Shown here in pieces: positions 10,299 to 17,306 of a stretch of 64,000 nt of DNA. Positions within the stretch are counted from its first letter, which is position 1; the number at the start of each line of letters is the position of its first letter. The notes under the pieces were generated by a model, which was not told where the DNA came from, did no database searches, and saw nothing but the letters and a program-made list of their open reading frames with translations. This DNA is from Streptomyces sp. DHE7-1. Its GTDB lineage: Bacteria > Actinomycetota > Actinomycetes > Streptomycetales > Streptomycetaceae. Where the stretch lies: NCBI GenBank assembly GCA_016432725.1, contig JACJDG010000003.1, positions 7,532,001-7,596,000 of the forward strand, given 5' to 3'. Position numbers and translations under genes: made by a program.

Positions 10299-10327
10299 GG
10301 GGGTTCCGCGTCCGGCGCGGAACCCCC
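10299..10327 (+). terminator. Stem-loop terminator after the secreted protease
   Basis: A perfect 12-bp inverted repeat, GGGGGTTCCGCG and CGCGGAACCCCC, with a 5-base loop begins 16 bp after the protease stop codon. There is no long T tract, as is usual for Streptomyces terminators. Confidence 0.8.
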
Positions 10328-10403
10328 ATTCGCGACCCCGGCGCCACGGGGCGGCGAGAGCGGCCGCGTGACGACACCACCGTGGAACGGATCTCCACCC
10401 ACC

Positions 10404-10913
10404 ATGCGCGACACCTGGACCACCCGCCCCGAGACCACCGCCGACGCGGCCGCCGTCCGCGAGATCCATCTCGCCGCCTTCGACACCCCGCTGGAGGCCG
10501 ACCTCGTCGACGCCCTGCGCGCCGACCCCGCCTGGATCGACGGGCTGTCCTGGGTCTGCGCCGGGGCGGACGGCACACCGGTGGGCCACGCGCTGCTGAC
10601 CCGGTGCCACATCGGTGACGTTCCGGCCCTGTGCCTCGGCCCCGTCGCCGTCCGCCCCGAGCACCAGCGCACCGGCGCCGGATCGGCGGTCGTGCGCGCC
10701 GCGCTCCGGGCCGCGCGGGCGCTGGGCGAGCGGCACGTCGTGGTCCTCGGGCACCCGGAGTACTATCCGCGCTTCGGCTTCACCCGTGCCTCCGCCCACG
10801 GCATCGCCCTGACCGTCGACGTACCCGACGAGGCCCTGATGGCGCTCACCCTGGACGCCGGCGGCCCGCCGCCCGCCGGAACCGTGCGCTACGCGGAACC
10901 GTTCGGCATCTGA
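10404..10913 (+). CDS. GNAT-family N-acetyltransferase (YhbS-like)
   Basis: 169 residues. The acetyl-CoA binding core is clear: LGPVAVRPEHQRTGAGSAVVRAAL contains the Q/R-x-x-G-x-G/A signature, followed by VVVLGHPEYYPRFGFTRAS, typical of the YhbS-type GNAT group. The acceptor amine is unknown. The ATG used here precedes the conserved RPETTADAAAVREI; a GTG 36 bases upstream at 10368 is an alternative start, and neither has a strong ribosome site. It is monocistronic. The stop codon is followed after four bases by a block of 9-bp tandem repeats. Confidence 0.8.
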   Translation: MRDTWTTRPETTADAAAVREIHLAAFDTPLEADLVDALRADPAWIDGLSWVCAGADGTPVGHALLTRCHIGDVPALCLGPVAVRPEHQRTGAGSAVVRAALRAARALGERHVVVLGHPEYYPRFGFTRASAHGIALTVDVPDEALMALTLDAGGPPPAGTVRYAEPFGI

Positions 10914-11365
10914 GACCGTTCATGCCGTTCATGTCGTTCGTGCCGTTCGTGCCGTTCGTGCCGTTCGTGCCGTTCGTGCCGCGCGGGCGCCCCGGCCCGG
11001 CGCGGCACGTCGTCCGGGACGCCCGGCGGGTCGCTGACCGCCGAGACCGGTCGTGGCTACGGACTTGACGATGTGACACTGCCGGGCGCTGACCGGGCCC
11101 GGGGGAGCGCACCCCTTGTCGTCGCCTGATGCGGGAGGGCACCGGGGGCTGACAGGGCCGCGGTGCGCACCCCCTCGGCACCCGCGGGTCGTGCGCCGGG
11201 CCCGGTTCGGCCACGGACGCGCGCCGACCCGGCATGACCTGCGGGCCCGCGGGCCCGGTGCGTGTTCACGGGCGCGCGGACCTGCGGGGTCTCGGCGGGG
11301 CCCGACGCACCGGGACCGGCGCTGCCGCGAGCGGCACCGGGCCGGCGGTTCACAGCACCGCCGGT
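10914..11365. other. Intergenic region, 452 bp, with tandem repeats
   Basis: It separates the acetyltransferase and the 3' end of the sugar importer operon. The first 67 bases hold a 9-bp tandem repeat (listed separately). Around 11086-11180 there is a loose direct duplication (a 'ctgaccgggcc' copy and a 'ctgacagggcc' copy, each followed by GCGCACCCC). No gene is visible. Confidence 0.5.
10918..10980 (+). repeat. 9-bp tandem repeat, seven units
   Basis: Seven consecutive 9-base units: GTTCATGCC, GTTCATGTC, then five exact copies of GTTCGTGCC. They begin four bases after the acetyltransferase stop codon. The first two units are diverged, so the array has probably grown from the right-hand copies. 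No function is evident; copy number may vary between strains. Confidence 0.9.
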
Positions 11366-12399
11366 TCACAGCACCCGGCGCCGGCGTCCCAGCCATGTCT
11401 GGGCGATGACGACCACCGCCAGGAAGGCGCCGCTCACCACCTGCTGGTAGGCCGAGTCCAGGGAGCCGATCTGGTTGATCACGTTCTGGATGACCTTCAG
11501 CAGCGCCACGCCGACGAGCGAGCCGCTGATGAATCCGAACCCGCCGGTCAGCAGCGTGCCGCCGATGACCACCGCCGAGATCGCCTCCAGTTCCATACCG
11601 GAACCGAGGATCGTCACCCCCGACAGCAGCCACGCCGCGTTCAGCGCGCCCGCGAGACCCGCGCACAGCCCGGACACCGTGTAGACGGCGACCTTGGTGC
11701 GGGCCACCGGAGCGCCCATCAGCGCGGCCGCGTCCTCGTTGCCGCCGACCGCGTACACGTACTGACCGAAACGCGTGCCCCGCAGCACCACGGCGCCCAG
11801 CACGAACAGCGCCACCGTGATCCACACCGGCACGCCGACGCCGAGCAGCGAACCCTGCCCGAGCCGGGTGAAGAACGAACCCTTGTCGACGAGATAAGTC
11901 CGCGAACCCTCGTCGGTCAGTGCCAGCAGGACACCGCGCGCACCGAGCATGGACGCCAGGGTCACGATGAACGGGGCCAGCCCCGAGCGCGCGATGAGCA
12001 GCCCGTTGAGCAGGCCGACCAGCCCGCACACCACGAGCGGCAGCAGCAGCGCCACCACGGTGCCGTACCGCGAACCCCACGCCGCGAGCACCCCGCCGAG
12101 CGCGAACAGCGAGCCCACCGACAGGTCGATGCCCCCGGTGACGATCACGAACGTCATGCCGAGCGCGACGACGGCCAGGAACGCCGACGACAGCGCCATG
12201 TTCCCGAGGTTGTCACCGGTCAGGAAGGTGTCGAAGCTCAGCGAGGCGGCGACCATCGCGATCACCAGGGTCACCAGCGCGCCGTGCTGCTGGGCGAGCG
12301 CGCTCAGCCGCTCCGAGCGGCTCGCGCCCGGCGGACCGTCGCCGGCGTGGGCGGGCGGGGCTCTTTCCGCAGGGTGGCCTCCCCGGCGTCCGTGGTCAT
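11366..12399 (-). CDS. Sugar ABC transporter permease (first of two; YjfF/YtfT/RbsC family)
   Basis: About 345 residues of an RbsC-type inner-membrane permease with 8-10 hydrophobic helices. The family signature region is LGMTFVIVTGGIDLSVGSLFALGG, and the C-terminal half has AVVIGGTLLTGGFGFISGS. It is the last gene of the importer operon. Its ATG overlaps the stop of the preceding permease (ATGA), implying translational coupling. The N-terminal frame from that ATG (MTTDAGEATLRKEP) joins the main frame only if one base is added near 12357 (GGGG to GGGGG in the printed strand). Two different permeases with one ATPase and one binding protein is the YtfQRT-YjfF arrangement known for galactofuranose in Escherichia coli; the sugar here is inferred, not shown. 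Confidence 0.82.
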
Positions 12400-13357
12400 C
12401 GCTTCCCCCGTTCGCGTGCCGCGTAGACGGCACCGACGATCACCACGGCCTGCGCGATCTGCGTCCACGAAGGGGCAGGTCGTGCTTGATGAGCGTGGTG
12501 GTGAGCAGTTGGATCAGTACGGCGCCCGCGACCGTGCCGCCGATGCGGACCCGGCCGCCGCTGAGCGGGGTGCCGCCGACGACCACCGCGGTGATGGCGG
12601 ACAGCTCCATCAGGGTGCCCAGCGAGGTCGGGTCGCTCGCGGCGAGCCGGGCGGTCGCCAGCACGCCCGCGATCGCGGCCAGCGCGCCGGAGCACACGTA
12701 CACCACGACCAGCACCCGGCGCACCGGCAGTCCCGCGAGACGGGCGGCCGGCCGGCTGTCGCCGATGGCCAGCAACTGCCGGCCGAACGTGGAGCGCCGC
12801 ACGACGAACGCCACGAACAGCGCCAGCGCCGCCGCGATCAGCACCAGATGGGGGACGCCCAGCACGTCCCCGGAGCCGAGGGACGCCAGACCCGGGTCGT
12901 GGACGTCCTTGAGCTGGGGGAGCAGCACCAGGGCCAGTCCCCGGGCGGCCACCATCAGGGCGAGCGTCGCGACGATCGGCTGGACCCCGACGAAGGCGAC
13001 CAGCGCCCCGCTCGCGAGCCCGGCCGCCATGCCCCCGGCCACCGCGATCAGCGTGGCGATCCAGGGCCCGTACCCGAGGTACAGCGACAGCAGCGAGGTG
13101 GACAGCGCCATCACCGAGCCCACCGACAGGTCGACGCCCTCGGTGCCGATGGCGAGCGCCATGCCAAGGGCCACGATCAGCACGGGCGCCACCTGCACGG
13201 CCTGGGTGCGGAAGTTCTCCGTGGAGGCGAAGTGCGGGGTGAAGACGAAGTTGAACAGCAGCAGGACCACCACACCGCCGTACACGCCGTAGTCCTGCAG
13301 CAGGCGCAGCGCCCGGTCCCGGTCCACCGTGCCCCGGGCGAGGCTCAGTTCAGTCAT
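12396..13357 (-). CDS. Sugar ABC transporter permease (second; RbsC family)
   Basis: About 320 residues with the same fold as the next gene's product. The signature is IVALGMALAIGTEGVDLSVGSVMALS and the C-terminal motif AVVVGGTPLSGGRVRIGGT. It overlaps the ATPase stop by 8 nt and its own stop overlaps the next permease start. Reading the C-terminus needs one extra C near 12472 (CCCC to CCCCC): it then continues ...LPPSWTQIAQAVVIVGAVYAARERGKR-stop, as expected for the family. Without the repair it would end in an unrelated tail. It forms the membrane channel with the other permease, probably as a heterodimer. Confidence 0.82.
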
Positions 13358-14867
13358 CGTGCCCTCCGGCCGGTACGGCGGCGATCGCGCGCATCAGCTC
13401 GTCCTCGGTGACGGCGTCGCCGGTCAGCTCGCGCACCACCGCCCCGTCCTTGAGGACGATCACGCGGTCGCTGCCCTCGATCAGTTCCTCGGTGTCCGAG
13501 GAGATCAGCAGCACCGCCAGGCCGTCGTCGGCCAGTTCGTCGACGAGCGCCTGCACCTCCGCCTTGGCACCCACGTCGATGCCCCGGGTCGGCTCGTCCA
13601 GCAGCAGCACCCTCGGGTGCAGGGCGAGCCACCGGGCGAGCAGCACCTTCTGCTGGTTGCCGCCGGACAGTTCGCCCACCTTCTGGTGCGGTCCCGCCGC
13701 CTTGATGCGCAGCCGCTTCATGAACGTGTCGACGATCCGGTCGACGCGGGCGTCGTCGACCAGGCCGAACCGCGACAGCCCCGGAAGCGCGGCGAGCGCG
13801 ATGTTCTCGCGCACCGACAGGCCCGGCACGATGCCCTCGGTCTTGCGGTCCTCGGGGAGCAGGCTGATGCCGGCCCGGATCGCCGCCGCGGTCGAGCCGC
13901 CGCGCACCGGCTCCCCGGCCACCACGACCCTCCCGCCGTCCACGGGCAGGGCGCCCGCGATGGCCTTCGCGGTCTCGCTGCGCCCCGAACCGAGCAGCCC
14001 GCCGAGCCCGACCACCTCGCCCGGCCGCAAGGACACCGACACGCCGTCCAGCTGATGGCGAACGCGCAACCCCTGGGCTTCGAGCACCGGTTGGGCGGCG
14101 GCGTCGTGCGAGCCGGTGAACTTGGTGAGCCCCTCCGCGCGCACCTCGCCGATCTCCCGCCCGAGCATGAGCGCGACCAGCCGGAGCCGGTCCAGTTCGG
14201 CGAGCCGGCCGGTGTGCACCACCCGGCCGTCCCGCAGCACGGTGACCGCGTCGCAGATCTCGTACAGCTCGTCCATGCGGTGACTGACGTAGATCACGGC
14301 GATGCCCCGGTCCCGCAGGGTGCGGATGACCCCGAACAGGGTGCGCACCTCGCGGGGTTCCAGCGAGGAGGTGGGCTCGTCCATGATCACGACCCGGGCG
14401 TCGATCGCCACCGCGCGGGCCAGCGCGACCATCTGCTGCGCGCCGACGCCCAGTTCGCGCAGCGGACGGCGGACGTCGACCCGGATGCCCATCGCGCGCA
14501 GGGTCTCCTCCGCCTCCCGGTGCATCCGGCGGAAGTCGATCAGGCCCAGCCGGCCGCGTGGCTCGCGGCCGAGGAACAGGTTGCGGGCCACGCTCATCAG
14601 CGGGACGAGGTTGACCTCCTGGTAGATCGTGGAGATCCCCGCCTGCTGCGCCTGCAGCGGTGTGGCGAAACGGACCGCGGAGCCGTCGTAGGACATCTCG
14701 CCGGCGTCCGGCTGGTACACGCCGGTGAGCACCTTGATCAGGGTCGACTTGCCCGCGCCGTTCTCGCCCACCAGGGCGTGCACCTCCCCGGCGCGGGCGG
14801 TGAAGTCCACCTCGGACAACGCCCGTACGCCGGGGAAGGTCTTGCACAGTCCGGTGACGTCAAGCAT
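13350..14867 (-). CDS. Sugar ABC transporter ATP-binding protein, two nucleotide-binding domains
   Basis: 505 residues containing two ABC cassettes, as in RbsA/MglA/YtfR. The first has Walker A GENGAGKSTL (about residues 35-45), signature-like region ELGVGAQQMVALARA and Walker B VVIMDEPTSS. The second has a degenerate Walker A (GLLGSGRSETA), signature LSGGNQQKVLLAR and Walker B VLLLDEPTRGID. A degenerate second Walker A is normal in this family. It powers the import of the sugar held by the binding protein. The frame is intact. It starts one base after the binding-protein stop and overlaps the permease gene by 8 nt, so the four genes are one transcription unit. Confidence 0.92.
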   Translation of the reverse strand: MLDVTGLCKTFPGVRALSEVDFTARAGEVHALVGENGAGKSTLIKVLTGVYQPDAGEMSYDGSAVRFATPLQAQQAGISTIYQEVNLVPLMSVARNLFLGREPRGRLGLIDFRRMHREAEETLRAMGIRVDVRRPLRELGVGAQQMVALARAVAIDARVVIMDEPTSSLEPREVRTLFGVIRTLRDRGIAVIYVSHRMDELYEICDAVTVLRDGRVVHTGRLAELDRLRLVALMLGREIGEVRAEGLTKFTGSHDAAAQPVLEAQGLRVRHQLDGVSVSLRPGEVVGLGGLLGSGRSETAKAIAGALPVDGGRVVVAGEPVRGGSTAAAIRAGISLLPEDRKTEGIVPGLSVRENIALAALPGLSRFGLVDDARVDRIVDTFMKRLRIKAAGPHQKVGELSGGNQQKVLLARWLALHPRVLLLDEPTRGIDVGAKAEVQALVDELADDGLAVLLISSDTEELIEGSDRVIVLKDGAVVRELTGDAVTEDELMRAIAAVPAGGHDD

Positions 14868-14868
14868 C

Positions 14869-15966
14869 TCAGAAGGCCTTGCCCAGATCGGACTTGGCGT
14901 TGGCCTCGGTATAGGAGCTGTCCTGGATGACGATGTCCTGCGCGACCTTCCGGCCCTGGGTGAAGCTGTCCAGGGTGGAGAAGGCCAGCGGCCCGAAGCG
15001 CGGGTTGGACTCGATCACACCGGAGATCCAGCCGTCCACGATGCCCTGCACGGCGTTGCGCGTGCCGTCGATGGTCACGATCTTCACGTCACCGGGCTTC
15101 TTGCCCGCGCTCTTGAGGGCGTTGACCGCGCCGAGGCCCATCTCGTCGTTCTCGGCGTAGATCCCCTTGATCCCCGGCTTGGACTGGATCAGGTTCTCGG
15201 TGACCGACTGGCCCTTCTCCCGGGCGAACTCGGCGGTCTGCCGGAACACGATCTTCAGGCCCGGCGCCTTCTCCTTGACGCGGTCCTCGAAGCCCTTGGT
15301 GCGTTCGGTGGTGACGTTGTTGCCGGCCGCGCCGAGCAGGATCGCGATCTCGCCCTTGCCGCCGGTCGCGGCGATCATCTGGTCGGCCGCCCGCTTGCCC
15401 TGCTCGACGAAGTCGGAGCCGATGAAGCTCACGTAGTCCTTGCAGGCGGTGGCGTTGATCTTGCGGTCGACCGTCACGATCGGGATGTGCTTGGCCGCCG
15501 CCGTGCGCAGCACGGGTTCCCAGCCGTCCGAGTTGAGCGGCGCGATGACCAGGAGGTCGGCGCCCTTGGCGATGAGGTCCTGGACGTCGCTGATCTGCTT
15601 GGAGAACTGCGACTGGGCGTTGGCGGTGAGCAGTTCGACGCCCCGCTTCCGGGCCTCCGCCTTGATGGAGGCGGTCTCCGCGATCCGGAAGGGGTTGGCC
15701 TCCTTCTCGGACTGGGAGAACCCGACGGTGGCGGACTTCAGGTCCAGCTTCTCGCCGCCGTAGGCGTCGATGGCGCAGGACGGCCCGGAACCGCCGCTCG
15801 GCGAGGCGACGACCTGGCCGGCGTCCTTGTCCTGCGAGGCGGCCTTGTCGCCGCCGGAGTCGTCTTCCGACTTGGCGCATCCGGTCATGAGGGCCAGGCT
15901 CGCGGCGAGTCCGGTGGCGATGAGGGTCCGCGTACAGGCGCGACGCAGTGGTGCTGTGGGCTTCAT
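14869..15966 (-). CDS. Sugar ABC transporter substrate-binding lipoprotein, YtfQ-like
   Basis: 365 residues. The N-terminus is a lipoprotein signal peptide ending in the lipobox LMTGC, so the mature protein is anchored outside the membrane. The periplasmic-binding-protein fold opens with VGFSQSEKEANPFR and includes ISDVQDLIAKGADLLVIAPL, GWEPVLRTAAAKHIPIVTVDR and YAENDEMGLGAVNALK. These match the YtfQ/RbsB group, best the galactofuranose-binding YtfQ type. The start MKPTAPLRRA is chosen because the signal peptide begins there; the frame is open upstream to 16047 but without signal-peptide character. It is the first gene of the operon, behind the operator-like site at 16065-16091. Confidence 0.9.
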   Translation of the reverse strand: MKPTAPLRRACTRTLIATGLAASLALMTGCAKSEDDSGGDKAASQDKDAGQVVASPSGGSGPSCAIDAYGGEKLDLKSATVGFSQSEKEANPFRIAETASIKAEARKRGVELLTANAQSQFSKQISDVQDLIAKGADLLVIAPLNSDGWEPVLRTAAAKHIPIVTVDRKINATACKDYVSFIGSDFVEQGKRAADQMIAATGGKGEIAILLGAAGNNVTTERTKGFEDRVKEKAPGLKIVFRQTAEFAREKGQSVTENLIQSKPGIKGIYAENDEMGLGAVNALKSAGKKPGDVKIVTIDGTRNAVQGIVDGWISGVIESNPRFGPLAFSTLDSFTQGRKVAQDIVIQDSSYTEANAKSDLGKAF

Positions 15967-16064
15967 GGGAGTCCCCAAACGGCGTGGCCCCGGCGCGCCG
16001 TCGGCGCTCACGGGGGTAGGACGGCTTGCGGTCAACTCGGCGTGCACGTCGTTCAGGGGAGGTT

Positions 16065-16091
16065 TTTACATCGTTGGAAGAGCGCTGTAAA
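16065..16091. promoter_or_regulatory. LacI-type operator in front of the sugar importer
   Basis: TTTACA and TGTAAA form an exact inverted repeat around 15 bases. Inside it, TTTACATCGTTGGAA matches 13 of 15 bases of the reverse complement of 17246-17260, which lies before the divergent glycosidase. The regulator gene ends 43 bp away. The shared word suggests that the LacI protein at 16134-17192 controls both units. Confidence 0.6.
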
Positions 16092-16133
16092 CCCTCCCGT
16101 CCGAAATCCCGGCCGGGCGCCCGGAGTTCCCCC

Positions 16134-17192
16134 TCACCGTCGCCCGAGCGTGCTCTCCCGCTCCACCAGCCGGAACTCGGCGGTGAGTTCGCGTCCGCCG
16201 GGCTCCTCGCGGCCCGACAGACTGCGCAGCAGCGAGCCCACCGCCATCCGTGCGATGGCCTGCTTGTCCGGTGCGATCGTGGTGAGCGACACCGCGCCGA
16301 AACGGCCCTCCGCGATGTCGTCGAAACCCACCACGGCGACGTCCCACGGCACCCGCAGACCCCGCTCGTGCAGCACCCGCATCGCGCCGATCGCGATCAG
16401 GTCGTTCAGCGCGAACACCGCGTCCGGCCGTACGCCCGAGTCGAGCAGCTCGGCCATGGCCCGGGCGCCGTCGTCCCGGTCCCAGCCGCCGACCGGGACC
16501 ACCAGGTCGTCCGGCGCCGGCACCCCGGCCGCCGCCAACTCCTGCCGCCAGCCCACGAGTCGCAGGTGGGCGGGGCGGTTCGCGGAGTCCGTGCGCGCAC
16601 CCAGGTAGGCGATCCGGGTGCGGCCCCGGCTCAGCAGATGGCGCACCGCGGCCCGGGCGGCGGCCACGTTGTCGATGGCGATGTGGTCGTGCGGGGCGTC
16701 GTACTCGCGCTCGCCGAGCAGCACCAGCGGGACGTCGTCGGACCGTCCCTGGAGGTCCTCTGCCTCCAGCTCCAGCGGGCTGAGGATCAGGCCGTCGATC
16801 ACCCGGGCCCGGAAGCCCTGGCTGACCAGCACCTCCTGCTCGCGCCTGCCGCGGGTGTGGTCCAGCAGCACGGTGAACTCGTGCTCCGCTGCCGCGTCCA
16901 CCACCGCGCTCGCCAGTTCGGCGAAGTACGGGTTGCCCAGCTCCGGCACGGCCAGCGCGATGATGCCGGTGCGGCCCTTGCGCAGGTGCCGGGCCGTCAG
17001 GTTCGGCCGGTAGCCCAGCTCGTCGATGGCCTGCTGGACCCGGGCCCGCATCCCCGGTGTGACGTGCGGATAGTTGTTCACGACGTTGGACACGGTCTTG
17101 ATCGAGACGCCGGCCCGCTCGGCCACGTCCTTCAGGCTGACCCGCAAGGGGATCTCCTCGGCATCGATGGGTGCTCCGAAGGGCGGAGCCAT
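16134..17192 (-). CDS. LacI-family transcriptional regulator
   Basis: 352 residues. The N-terminal helix-turn-helix is VSLKDVAERAGVSIKTVSNVVNNYPHVTP (about residues 18-46), followed by the hinge LGYRPNLTARHLRKGRTG and a periplasmic-binding-like effector domain (IIALAVPELGNPYFAEL; VVGFDDIAEGRFGAVSLTTI). It probably represses the sugar importer and the GH2 glycosidase until a sugar binds. It lies between them, in the importer's orientation. The ATG at 17192 (MAPPFGAP) is the most likely start; in-frame alternatives extend to 17282, which would overlap the operator-like site at 17246. Confidence 0.88.
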   Translation of the reverse strand: MAPPFGAPIDAEEIPLRVSLKDVAERAGVSIKTVSNVVNNYPHVTPGMRARVQQAIDELGYRPNLTARHLRKGRTGIIALAVPELGNPYFAELASAVVDAAAEHEFTVLLDHTRGRREQEVLVSQGFRARVIDGLILSPLELEAEDLQGRSDDVPLVLLGEREYDAPHDHIAIDNVAAARAAVRHLLSRGRTRIAYLGARTDSANRPAHLRLVGWRQELAAAGVPAPDDLVVPVGGWDRDDGARAMAELLDSGVRPDAVFALNDLIAIGAMRVLHERGLRVPWDVAVVGFDDIAEGRFGAVSLTTIAPDKQAIARMAVGSLLRSLSGREEPGGRELTAEFRLVERESTLGRR

Positions 17193-17245
17193 GTCATGAC
17201 TCTGGACAGCGGCCGGGAGCCTTGCTCTCATGCCAACTGCCGTGC

Positions 17246-17260
17246 TTCCAACGTTGTACA
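17246..17260. promoter_or_regulatory. Second LacI-type operator, before the GH2 glycosidase
   Basis: TTCCAACGTTGTACA lies 46 bp before the glycosidase GTG and 53 bp before the regulator start. It contains the perfect palindrome AACGTT. Its reverse complement differs at two of 15 bases from TTTACATCGTTGGAA at 16065. The position suits control of both the regulator and the glycosidase. Confidence 0.55.
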
Positions 17261-17306
17261 GACTGAAGCAGAGAGCCGCCACCCTTCCTCAGCCACAGGG
17301 AGATCC

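Noticed and set aside
11234..13411. A 725-codon plus-strand open frame opposite the permease genes
   Set aside because: Repetitive Gln/Arg/His-rich text is typical of antisense frames in high-GC DNA; the permease and ATPase motifs lie on the minus strand.
16026..17306. Extending the GH2 gene upstream to 16026 in the same open frame
   Set aside because: The extra 427 codons run antisense to the LacI gene and lack domain character; the GTG at 17307 starts a clear signal peptide.
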